Below, in pieces: positions 1 through 5,761 of a DNA stretch of 7,747 bases (positions are counted from its first letter, which is position 1; each line of letters begins with the position of its first letter). A model generated the notes under the pieces. That model ran no database searches, was not told the origin of the DNA, and worked only from the letters and a program-made list of their open reading frames with translations. The DNA comes from Planctomycetota bacterium (GTDB lineage: Bacteria; Planctomycetota; Phycisphaerae; Phycisphaerales; SM1A02). Made by a program: the position numbers and the translations under genes. The stretch spans positions 1-7,747 of the forward strand of contig JAPULD010000377.1 in assembly GCA_027295365.1 (NCBI GenBank), in the 5' to 3' direction.

Positions 1-706
1 GCACGCCTCGTCGGCCACCATGATTGTCGGGTGAACCGATTTCGAATGAGATCGAGAGTCCCGCGCGGCTCACCACGTCAAGAATGGATTTTTCCCACGC
101 GTCAAACATCTTGAAATCGCTGCCCGGGTAGATTTTCTCGTCGACCAGTTCCTGCAAGCCATCGTAAGGCTCAAAGAGCCAGAGCGACGTGGGGCCCAAC
201 GCCGTCAATGCCTTTTGCATGCGGGTGCTTGATTCTTCGGTGCCTTGGCCAAGCCTGATGACCCATTGGGAGGAATGCTCAACGTGGACGTACTCTTCCG
301 CCGCGATTCGCCTGGTCAGGTGGGCCAACGGTTCGTAGGTTGATTCAGCGAGTCGATTCAGACGCAGCCAGTCGTAATGATCGCAATAGAACTGCCTGGC
401 GATCGCGGTGGCCCAATCGAATTCATCGGGAACTTCGACAATGGCGGCGCAGCGATATTCCTGGGCGGTACGCCCGAATGCGTACTCGTTGGCTTTACGA
501 CCCGTGATTGATTCGAGCAGGTCGTAGAACGCCGAGGCGTGGGCGATCTCGTCTTGGGCCAGCGAGGAGAAGGCGATGTCCTCCTCGAGGATGGGGCCAA
601 GCCCGGTCCAGTCGGAGTTTCGATGTCCCAAGATCAACTTGTCATCAGCGATGGCCAGGATGAGATCGGTGATGGCGGGCTTCATGTTTTCTGGAATATT
701 CGACAT
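1..706 (-). CDS. paaC: PaaC, structural subunit of ring-1,2-phenylacetyl-CoA epoxidase (partial, 3' end beyond window)
   Basis: Translation from the ATG at 706 gives 235 residues beginning MSNIPENMKP, still open at position 1. It follows the PaaC family along its length: DDKLILGHRNSDW near 21-33, LEEDIAFSSLAQDEIAHA near 40-57, TAIARQFYCDHYDWL near 100-114, RLGQGT near 151-156, and a GGRRG motif at the cut end that matches the GGKKG just before the final helix of E. coli PaaC (248 aa), so about 25 residues are missing. PaaC is the ferritin-fold partner that pairs with PaaA in the cytoplasmic multicomponent oxygenase. Two ExxH metal motifs are present (E53/H56 and E138/H141), which E. coli PaaC has degenerated, but the helix-1 position that is Glu in PaaA aligns with Lys23, so a working diiron site is unlikely. 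No Shine-Dalgarno is visible before the ATG. It follows paaB after a gap of 101 bp that holds a palindromic repeat. Confidence 0.92.
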   Translation of the reverse strand, partial: MSNIPENMKPAITDLILAIADDKLILGHRNSDWTGLGPILEEDIAFSSLAQDEIAHASAFYDLLESITGRKANEYAFGRTAQEYRCAAIVEVPDEFDWATAIARQFYCDHYDWLRLNRLAESTYEPLAHLTRRIAAEEYVHVEHSSQWVIRLGQGTEESSTRMQKALTALGPTSLWLFEPYDGLQELVDEKIYPGSDFKMFDAWEKSILDVVSRAGLSISFEIGSPDNHGGRRGV

Positions 707-739
707 GGCAAGTCTTTGGGGGCAGAGTGAAAATCATTG

Positions 740-796
740 GTGGAATGGGCTTCCAGCCCGTTTATTTTTTTTACACGGGCTAGAAGCCCGTGCCAC
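740..796. repeat. REP-like palindromic double hairpin in the paaB-paaC gap
   Basis: Two 22-bp arms (740-761 and 775-796) are inverted copies of each other, matching at 19 of 22 positions around a 13-nt T-rich centre (762-774). Each arm is itself a small palindrome: GGGCT-TCC-AGCCC at 748-760 and ACGGGCT-AGA-AGCCCGT at 775-791. The DNA could thus fold as two short hairpins or one long one. The motif ACGGGCT..AGCCCGTGCCAC resembles a dispersed intergenic repeat I associate with planctomycete genomes (recollection, not searched). The element lies inside the transcribed path from paaB to paaC. On the minus strand the centre is an A-tract, so it is not a standard terminator for the operon. Confidence 0.8.
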
Positions 797-807
797 TTTA
801 ATAAGGA

Positions 808-1413
808 TCAAAATGATTCCTTCAGGTCTTCGGCTTGGTATTCATCAACTTCGCGAGCCGCCCGGATCGCTTCCCATTTTGTGCGCACGGCTTTGGAATA
901 CCCTCGCGCCAGTCGATAGGTCTGGTCCGTATTGCGCCAGATCATCTCGCCTTCTTCGGTGGAAGAGATATATTCGGCATCGACCACCCAGATGCTGTGC
1001 AGGTTGGCCGCGTTTTCGAGTTGTGTCTTCGCCTTGGCCAGGGCCTCTTCGCTGTGGCAGGCTTCAACAGATCCCGCTTCGATGTGCAGATCGCCACTTT
1101 GCTTTTGCGAAAAAATCGTGAACCCCCGGACAGGGCCTTCTTCGTTTGATGTCGGATGGTCGGCATGGGTGCCCGCGATGGCCTTCTTGGGAAACAACCA
1201 GAGGCTGACGCATTCCTGGTCCTGGCCATAATGTTCCTTGGCGTAGATGATCGCCATCGTTTTGTCCGGGGCATCGATGGATCCTGCGATCACATACTTA
1301 GTGCCTTCCTTTCTTTGGGTGAACGTGACGAACGCCACGAGATCACCCGTCGGCTTGAAGTCGAGGTCCTCTGATTTTTCGGGAGCATTGGCTCGTATCT
1401 TGGACAGTGGCAT
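808..1413 (-). CDS. paaB: PaaB-family subunit of phenylacetyl-CoA epoxidase, tandem-duplicated domain
   Basis: The product is 201 residues, about twice the length of E. coli PaaB (about 95 aa). PaaB is a small non-catalytic subunit that holds PaaAC heterodimers together in the oxygenase. Two PaaB-like units are visible at an ungapped 70-residue offset: F31/F101, Q33/Q103, G37/G107, AGS 43-45/113-115, A48/A118, A54/A124, AK 58-59/128-129, S70/S140, W72/W142 and I79/I149. The second unit carries the better consensus core (HSIWVVDAEYI) and the C-terminal tail seen in the family. A short N-terminal extension (1-23) precedes unit 1. The start ATG at 1413 lies 15 nt after the paaA stop, with only a weak GAG-type ribosome site. 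The position between paaA and paaC supports the assignment; the internal duplication is read directly from the sequence. Confidence 0.87.
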   Translation of the reverse strand: MPLSKIRANAPEKSEDLDFKPTGDLVAFVTFTQRKEGTKYVIAGSIDAPDKTMAIIYAKEHYGQDQECVSLWLFPKKAIAGTHADHPTSNEEGPVRGFTIFSQKQSGDLHIEAGSVEACHSEEALAKAKTQLENAANLHSIWVVDAEYISSTEEGEMIWRNTDQTYRLARGYSKAVRTKWEAIRAAREVDEYQAEDLKESF

Positions 1414-1428
1414 TGATTGATCTCACAC

Positions 1429-2451
1429 TCAGGCGGCGGGGGGAACCAACGTCGAACCTTCAAGGATGGCTTTGCGAACCCAATGGCCTTGCTCATAAGA
1501 CATTCGCCTGAGCGCCAGACGCTGTGCGTTGCAGGGACCATGGCCACGGATGACGCGGAAGAATTCCTCCCAGTCGGGCTCGGTGTATTCCCAGTTGCCG
1601 GTGTCTTCATTGAGACGCAGTTTGTCGTCGGGTCGCTTGCTGGTCACGAGACCCTGCTCGTTTTTCTCGACCACGTGGAACTTGAGACCCAGCGCCAGGG
1701 CGGCGGGGGCAAATCGATTGACGAAACGGGTTCTCAAATCATCGTTGGACACTGTTTTCATCCGCCACCGCATGGGGGGTAGTTGTTCGCAATTGGGCTT
1801 GTCGTGGGGACCAAAGAACATGAGGGATGGATACCACCAGCGATCAAAGGCGTCCTGGCACATGTCTTTTTGTTTTTGCGTGCCGCTCATGAGCGTGAGC
1901 ACCATGTCCTCGCCCGACTTGTAGTGGAAGGCCTCTTCCATGTTGATGCGCCGCATGGTGCGCACGTAAGGGCCATACGCGCCGTCGGCGAGCGTGCCCT
2001 GGTTCATGATGGCCGCGCCGTCGATGAGCCATTGAATCATGGCGATGTCGCCCCAGGTGGGGGCGGGGTAATTGAACACGTTGTGGTACTTGGTCTTTCC
2101 CGTGATCAGATCGCGAAGCATGTCGTCACGGGTCTTGCCCAGGTCCTGGGAGACGCGATACAGCATCTGGCCATGACCGACTTCGTCCTGCACCTTGGCG
2201 GTCAAGGCCAACTTGCGGCGAAGACTCGGAGCGCGAGTGATCCATTCGCCTTCGGGCAACGCCCCGATGATTTCGGAATTGGCGTGGTGTTCGGCCATCC
2301 GCAACATCCCGTTGCGGTAGGCGCAGGGCATCCAGTCATCGACTTCGATGAGCACGCCATCGTCGACCTTCGCCTGGAACTCCGCGAGCTTTTCGGGATC
2401 TTCCTGAATGTTGTGATCGACGTGGACGCCGACGTTTGCGGAACCGCTCAT
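1429..2451 (-). CDS. paaA: PaaA, catalytic diiron subunit of ring-1,2-phenylacetyl-CoA epoxidase
   Basis: The protein is 340 residues, slightly longer than E. coli PaaA (about 309 aa), with the extra length mostly at the two ends. PaaA carries the diiron centre that inserts one oxygen atom of O2 into phenylacetyl-CoA to form ring-1,2-epoxyphenylacetyl-CoA. Expected metal ligands are visible on the four helices: E60 in HANSEIIG, E90/H93 in QDEVGH, D144 in WLIDGAAIMNQ, and E173/H176 in EEAFH. The family stretches YGPYVRTMRRINMEEAFH and RWWYPSLMFFGP are intact. The C-terminal DWEEFFRVIRGHGPCN region is also typical of longer PaaA proteins. The ATG at 2451 is 3 nt beyond the paaJ stop, so the two genes are probably translated in a coupled way, with only an AGAG-like weak ribosome site. 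No frameshift or missing motif is seen. Confidence 0.96.
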   Translation of the reverse strand: MSGSANVGVHVDHNIQEDPEKLAEFQAKVDDGVLIEVDDWMPCAYRNGMLRMAEHHANSEIIGALPEGEWITRAPSLRRKLALTAKVQDEVGHGQMLYRVSQDLGKTRDDMLRDLITGKTKYHNVFNYPAPTWGDIAMIQWLIDGAAIMNQGTLADGAYGPYVRTMRRINMEEAFHYKSGEDMVLTLMSGTQKQKDMCQDAFDRWWYPSLMFFGPHDKPNCEQLPPMRWRMKTVSNDDLRTRFVNRFAPAALALGLKFHVVEKNEQGLVTSKRPDDKLRLNEDTGNWEYTEPDWEEFFRVIRGHGPCNAQRLALRRMSYEQGHWVRKAILEGSTLVPPAA

Positions 2452-2454
2452 TAA

Positions 2455-3657
2455 TCAATCTCTTTCAATAATCGTGGCGACGCCTTGGCCGACGCCTACA
2501 CACAGTGTAGCAAGCCCTCGCCGGGCATTGGTTCTTTTCATCTCATGCACCAGGGTGGTGACCATTCTGGCTCCCGTGCAGCCCAGGGGATGGCCCATGG
2601 CGATCGCGCCGCCCTTGGGGTTCACCTTGGCGTCATCCAAACCCAGTTCGCGGATGCAGGGGATCGATTGGGCCGCGAACGCTTCGTTGAGTTCGACAAT
2701 GTCAATGTCGTTGATTTTGAGACTCGCTCGCTGCAGAGCTTTTTGAGTCGCCGGGATCGGGCCGAGCCCCATGCAGGCGGGATCGACCCCGGCCGAGGCG
2801 GAAGGTCCGACGTACGCAAGTGGCGTCAATCCAAGTTTCCTGGCAAGTTCAGCTTCGACAAGCAGCAAGGCCGACGCGCCATCGTTGATGCCTGATGAAT
2901 TGCCGGCGGTCACGGTTCCCAGATCATCGGTCGCGAACGCAGGACGAAGCTTCGCCAACTTCTCAACCGTGGTGTCAGGACGAGGATGCTCATCAGTATC
3001 GACAACGATCGGGTCGGCGCGTCTTTGTGGAACTTCGACGGGAACGATCTCGTCCTTGAAGAGACCAAGCTCATGAGCCGCGGCCCACTTCTGCTGGCTC
3101 CAGACCGCAAAGGCATCCTGCTCTTCGCGCGTGATATTGTGCTTCCGGGCGACGTTCTCCGCGGTCTCGCCCATGGTGTAGGGGTGATGGAGTTTCGACA
3201 ACGCGGGATTGGTGAAACGCCAACCCATGGTCGTGTCTTCCATCCTGGCCCCGCGTCCATACGCCGATTCGGCCTTTCCCATCACGAACGGGGCGCGGCT
3301 CATGGATTCCGCGCCTCCCGCGATGAACACGTCGCCATGGTTGGCTTCGATCATTCTCGCCGCGATGTTGATGGCTTCGAGGCCTGAAGCGCAGAGTCGA
3401 TTGACCGTGGCCCCCGGAACCGACACGGGGAGACCGGCCAGCAGTCCCGCCATCCGGGCTACGTTACGGTTGTCCTCGCCCGCCTGATTGGCGGCCCCGA
3501 AATAGATCTCGTCGATGAGGGCCGGGTCGATCCCCGACTGCTCGATGATGGCTTTGATGACCAAGGCCCCCAGATCATCAGGTCGGATGGTGGCCAGGGC
3601 CCCTCCATAACGACCAATGGGAGTCCTGAGTGCGGCAATGATGGCGGCTTTTCGCAT
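2455..3657 (-). CDS. paaJ: PaaJ/PcaF-type 3-oxoadipyl-CoA thiolase
   Basis: A full-length 400-residue thiolase. Catalytic residues are in place: acyl-accepting Cys89 in NRLCASGLEAI, the NEAFA loop at 324-328, His356 in AIAMGHPLGCTGAR, and Cys386 in CVGVGQG. The segment GAANQAGEDNRNVARMAG (54-71) is characteristic of the beta-ketoadipyl-CoA thiolase branch (PaaJ, PcaF) rather than general acetoacetyl-CoA thiolases. In phenylacetate degradation the enzyme acts twice: on 3-oxo-5,6-dehydrosuberyl-CoA and on 3-oxoadipyl-CoA, releasing acetyl-CoA each time and finally succinyl-CoA. Its place directly before paaA supports PaaJ over PcaF. The ATG at 3657 fits the standard thiolase N-terminus (MRKAAIIAALRTPIG). 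No Shine-Dalgarno precedes it; a TATCAT hexamer ends 7 nt upstream. The stop is 3 nt from the paaA start. Confidence 0.95.
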   Translation of the reverse strand: MRKAAIIAALRTPIGRYGGALATIRPDDLGALVIKAIIEQSGIDPALIDEIYFGAANQAGEDNRNVARMAGLLAGLPVSVPGATVNRLCASGLEAINIAARMIEANHGDVFIAGGAESMSRAPFVMGKAESAYGRGARMEDTTMGWRFTNPALSKLHHPYTMGETAENVARKHNITREEQDAFAVWSQQKWAAAHELGLFKDEIVPVEVPQRRADPIVVDTDEHPRPDTTVEKLAKLRPAFATDDLGTVTAGNSSGINDGASALLLVEAELARKLGLTPLAYVGPSASAGVDPACMGLGPIPATQKALQRASLKINDIDIVELNEAFAAQSIPCIRELGLDDAKVNPKGGAIAMGHPLGCTGARMVTTLVHEMKRTNARRGLATLCVGVGQGVATIIERD

Positions 3658-3707
3658 GGGGGGAATGATAGCGGGCCAACCAATAAAGGCAGGTGGTAGG
3701 GGATGGA

Positions 3708-4301
3708 TCAGCCCAGGTCACGAAAAGCATCGGCGTATCGGATGATTCCCGTTCGCCCCATGATCGCTCGGGGTTCGAGTTCAACGACCATGAATACTTC
3801 ATCGGGGACGTCGTATTCGCAGCGCAGGCCGAGCGGTGGGGCGGAAACAAATCCGAATCGGGGGTAATACTCAGGATGACCCAGCACGAAGATGACTCGA
3901 TGGCCATGTTGGGCGCAGATTTCGAGACCCGCGTGGATCAGTTCGCCACCGATTCCCTTTCGCTGATGGACTGGGGCGATTGCCATCGGGGCGAGTCCCA
4001 ACGCTGACCATGCTTCGCCTGCTGAGCTCGAATCCGGCTCGATCGTCACGGGGCTGAACATGATGTGGCCCACGATCTCGCCCCCGGAATTATCCCCGGA
4101 ATCATCCCCGGAATCATCCCCGGAATCATCCCCGGAATCGCCCCCGGATACCGCCACCAGTGAAATACAAGGATCGACGGAATCTCGCAACGCATCGACG
4201 AGCTTCGCCTCGTCAGGCTGCCCGAACGCGGCTTCGTTGATGAGCCGCACGGCGTCGTGATCAGCCTCGCCTTCCAATCGGATTGACACTTCAGACGCCA
4301 T
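3708..4301 (-). CDS. GNAT-family N-acetyltransferase (YhbS-like) with acidic repeat insertion
   Basis: A 197-residue GNAT acetyltransferase resembling the YhbS/COG3153 type: LGLAPMAIAPVHQRKGIG (101-118) contains the acetyl-CoA pyrophosphate-binding Q/RxxGxG motif (Q113-G118), followed by VIFVLGHPEYYPRFGF (136-151) and a C-terminal VPDEVFMVVEL segment. The substrate is unknown. Between the strands ISLVAV and EIVGHIMFS, where relatives have a short turn, there is an acidic DSGD-repeat insertion (about 52-74) encoded by a 12-bp tandem repeat. The gene is tightly coupled to paaH: the ATG at 4301 is 2 nt past the paaH TGA, and an in-frame GTG at 4307 would overlap that stop as GTGA. The ATG is chosen but the GTG is an equal alternative. 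An acetyltransferase is not a standard paa gene, so any role in this pathway (for example modifying acyl-CoA enzymes) is inference. Confidence 0.88.
   Translation of the reverse strand: MASEVSIRLEGEADHDAVRLINEAAFGQPDEAKLVDALRDSVDPCISLVAVSGGDSGDDSGDDSGDDSGDNSGGEIVGHIMFSPVTIEPDSSSAGEAWSALGLAPMAIAPVHQRKGIGGELIHAGLEICAQHGHRVIFVLGHPEYYPRFGFVSAPPLGLRCEYDVPDEVFMVVELEPRAIMGRTGIIRYADAFRDLG
4081..4152. repeat. 12-bp tandem repeat (six near-identical units) inside the GNAT gene
   Basis: Six consecutive 12-bp units of consensus TCCCCGGAATCA run from 4081 to 4152. The three at 4093-4128 are identical, the fourth at 4129-4140 differs at one base, and the first and last are more diverged. Because 12 is a multiple of 3, the array stays in frame and encodes four-residue DSGD-like units in the minus-strand acetyltransferase. 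Identical central units suggest recent slippage expansion, so copy number may vary between strains. Confidence 0.95.
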
Positions 4302-4303
4302 CT

Positions 4304-5560
4304 TCACACCGGCACTCGCAAGGACTCAGGAGGGGCGAACCGATTGTCATCAACGGTTTCGTTCAGGGCATCGAGCAGTGACATGACCTTGTCCGTCCCG
4401 ATCTGGGTGACCCATTCAAAGGGACCATGGGGGTAATTCACCCCATACTTCATGGCGATGTCGATGTCGTCACGCTGGGCGACGCCTCGCTCGAAGGCCA
4501 GGGTGGCTTGAACAATGAGCGCGCCGACGATGCGGGCGAATATGTAATTCTGGAGCTCATCGCCCGGCCTGTCCACGGCTCGGGTGACGAAGTTGTTCAC
4601 CGCTTCTCGTAACGCTTCACTCATCTCAAAGGGGAAAGCCTTGGTGTCGATCGAAGGTGTCGGGGTCTCAGTTGTGTAGTCATACACGCCCCGTTTCGTC
4701 TTACGTCCCAGATGGCCGGCCTGGGCGAGTGATTCCTGCAAGGCACTCGGGTGCAACAGGGGAGGCTTGTCGAGCTGTTCCCAGACGCTGCGGGTCGTGG
4801 CGGTGTTGACGTCCTGACCGATCAGGTCGGTCAGTTCCAATGGCCCCATGCGAAAACCGCCCAGGCTTTTCATGGCGTTGTCAACGTCGTCGGGCCTGGC
4901 ATATCCGTCTTCGAGAATCCGAAACGCTTCAAGGTAGTATGGCCGGGCTACGTGGTTGACGATGAAGCCCGGCACGTCCGCGGCCCGTGCCACTTGCTTA
5001 CCCCAGCTTTGTGCGATTTGGGTGACGCGGTTGACGACTTCGGGGGAGGTCTGATCACCCGCGATGACTTCACAAAGTTTCATCAAAGGAGCGGGGTTGA
5101 AAAAGTGCATGCCGCACGTTCGGCTTTGGTAAGGCTCGCCCAGGGCTTGAGCGATCCGGGAGACCGAGAGCGACGAGGTGTTCGTGGCGATGATCGCATC
5201 GTCGCGAAGACTTGGGACGATACCCCCCAGCACCTTCGCCTTGACGTCGAGATCCTCGACGATGGCCTCGATGACGAGATCGCACTCCCGGAAACAGTCG
5301 GGCGAGGTCGCCACGAGCAAGCGTGAAACCGCTTCGTCTCGCGCGGCAGGTGTTAGTCTTTCCTTTTCGACAAGTCGATTGAGGCGTTTGGCGATGCCTT
5401 CGATGGCGGCTTGCACCACCTTCTCATCGACGTCCATCAACTCCACCTTCCAGCCCGCCATCGAGGCGACTTGGGCGATACCCGCCCCCATGGTGCCGGC
5501 GCCGATCACGCCGAGGGAGGCTGGAGAGGTCGATAAGCTTGGTTCCGAATGGTTGGTCAT
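4304..5560 (-). CDS. paaH: PaaH-type 3-hydroxyadipyl-CoA dehydrogenase (NAD+)
   Basis: From the ATG at 5560 the protein is 418 residues. The N-terminal Rossmann domain shows GAGTMG (20-25) with the NAD-selective LMDVD at 41-45. The catalytic part shows NTSSLSVS (127-134), His152 in MHFFNPAPLMKLCEV, E164 and N202 (FIVNHVARP). The first 3HCDH domain ends with LGRKTKRGVYDY (284-295), and a second, shorter 3HCDH-like domain covers about 338-412 (FARIVGALIVQ, GVNYPHGPFEW). This two-domain build is that of PaaH (E. coli about 475 aa) with a shortened linker, rather than single-domain 3-hydroxybutyryl-CoA dehydrogenase (about 282 aa). PaaH oxidises 3-hydroxyadipyl-CoA to 3-oxoadipyl-CoA, the substrate of the nearby thiolase. 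An upstream in-frame start at 5668 would add 36 residues unlike the family and is rejected. No Shine-Dalgarno precedes 5560; a TATAGT box lies 6 nt upstream. Confidence 0.93.
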   Translation of the reverse strand: MTNHSEPSLSTSPASLGVIGAGTMGAGIAQVASMAGWKVELMDVDEKVVQAAIEGIAKRLNRLVEKERLTPAARDEAVSRLLVATSPDCFRECDLVIEAIVEDLDVKAKVLGGIVPSLRDDAIIATNTSSLSVSRIAQALGEPYQSRTCGMHFFNPAPLMKLCEVIAGDQTSPEVVNRVTQIAQSWGKQVARAADVPGFIVNHVARPYYLEAFRILEDGYARPDDVDNAMKSLGGFRMGPLELTDLIGQDVNTATTRSVWEQLDKPPLLHPSALQESLAQAGHLGRKTKRGVYDYTTETPTPSIDTKAFPFEMSEALREAVNNFVTRAVDRPGDELQNYIFARIVGALIVQATLAFERGVAQRDDIDIAMKYGVNYPHGPFEWVTQIGTDKVMSLLDALNETVDDNRFAPPESLRVPV

Positions 5561-5566
5561 GCCGTC

Positions 5567-5572
5567 ACTATA
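5567..5572 (-). promoter_or_regulatory. Candidate -10 box for the paaH-led operon, possibly leaderless
   Basis: On the minus strand TATAGT (5 of 6 matches to TATAAT) ends 6 nt before the paaH ATG, with an A-rich stretch upstream. A start of transcription 7 nt downstream of the box would fall on the A of the ATG, giving a leaderless mRNA, which fits the absence of a Shine-Dalgarno. No good -35 is found at 16-18 nt, so this is a weak call. Confidence 0.35.
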
Positions 5573-5600
5573 TTGGATTTTTTCTTTGTAACCAGAATTC

Positions 5601-5629
5601 TTGACTTGGCCCATCTGGATGGTGATAGT
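5601..5629 (+). promoter_or_regulatory. Candidate sigma-70 promoter for the exported-protein gene
   Basis: TTGACT at 5601-5606 (5 of 6 to TTGACA), a 17-bp spacer, then GATAGT at 5624-5629 (4 of 6 to TATAAT). Transcription would begin near 5636 and give a leader of about 125 nt before the ATG at 5762. The spacing is ideal and the box lies in the divergent gap, but it is unproven. Confidence 0.5.
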
Positions 5630-5701
5630 GAAGTGGAGTTGAGAGAAAACGCCAATCGGGCTGGCCACGAAGAGTCGATGGCGAATAGAATTTGGGTGAT
5701 G

Positions 5702-5742
5702 GAATCGTCAGCCGAATACGATTCGTTGAGGCCACGCCGTGG
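5702..5742 (+). promoter_or_regulatory. Inverted repeats in the leader of the exported-protein gene
   Basis: Three short perfect inverted repeats crowd this stretch: GAATCGT (5702-5708) with ACGATTC (5718-5724), the competing CGAAT-ACG-ATTCG (5713-5725), and CCACG-C-CGTGG (5732-5742). The first two share bases and cannot both form, so the leader could switch between folds, or the palindromes could be protein-binding sites. Short palindromes can occur by chance, so confidence is low. Confidence 0.3.
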
Positions 5743-5749
5743 ACCACTT

Positions 5750-5753
5750 GGAG
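5750..5753 (+). promoter_or_regulatory. Shine-Dalgarno site setting the start of the exported-protein gene
   Basis: GGAG ends 8 nt before the ATG at 5762. This decides the start over upstream in-frame ATGs (5549 and others), which would place non-secretory sequence ahead of the signal peptide. Confidence 0.7.
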
Positions 5754-5761
5754 TGAAGAGT

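Noticed and set aside
740..796. Intrinsic terminator ending a paaAB transcript
   Set aside because: On the minus strand the hairpins are followed by an A-tract or mixed sequence, not a T-tract; the T-rich run is only on the plus strand, where no gene precedes it.
576..1121. 181-residue plus-strand open frame across the paaB-paaC gap
   Set aside because: Antisense to both genes, no ribosome site, and runs through the palindromic repeat; composition unlike a real protein.
1783..2454. 223-residue plus-strand open frame
   Set aside because: It is fully antisense to paaA, which has intact diiron motifs; the antisense product shows no recognisable domain and is a by-product of GC-rich codon use.
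4081..4152. CRISPR-like array
   Set aside because: Units are 12 bp with no spacers and are in frame inside a conserved acetyltransferase; it is a simple tandem repeat.
4060..4260. Plus-strand frame with SPES repeats
   Set aside because: It is the antisense reading of the tandem repeat in the acetyltransferase gene and has no support of its own.
5561..5668. Longer paaH starting at 5668 (36 extra residues)
   Set aside because: The added residues precede the normal N-terminus of the dehydrogenase family and overlap the divergent promoter region; the ATG at 5560 puts the GAGTMG motif at the expected distance.
5549..5761. Longer form of the plus-strand exported protein from 5549
   Set aside because: It would bury the signal peptide 71 residues inside the protein and overlap the paaH start; the ATG at 5762 has a good GGAG site at 8 nt.
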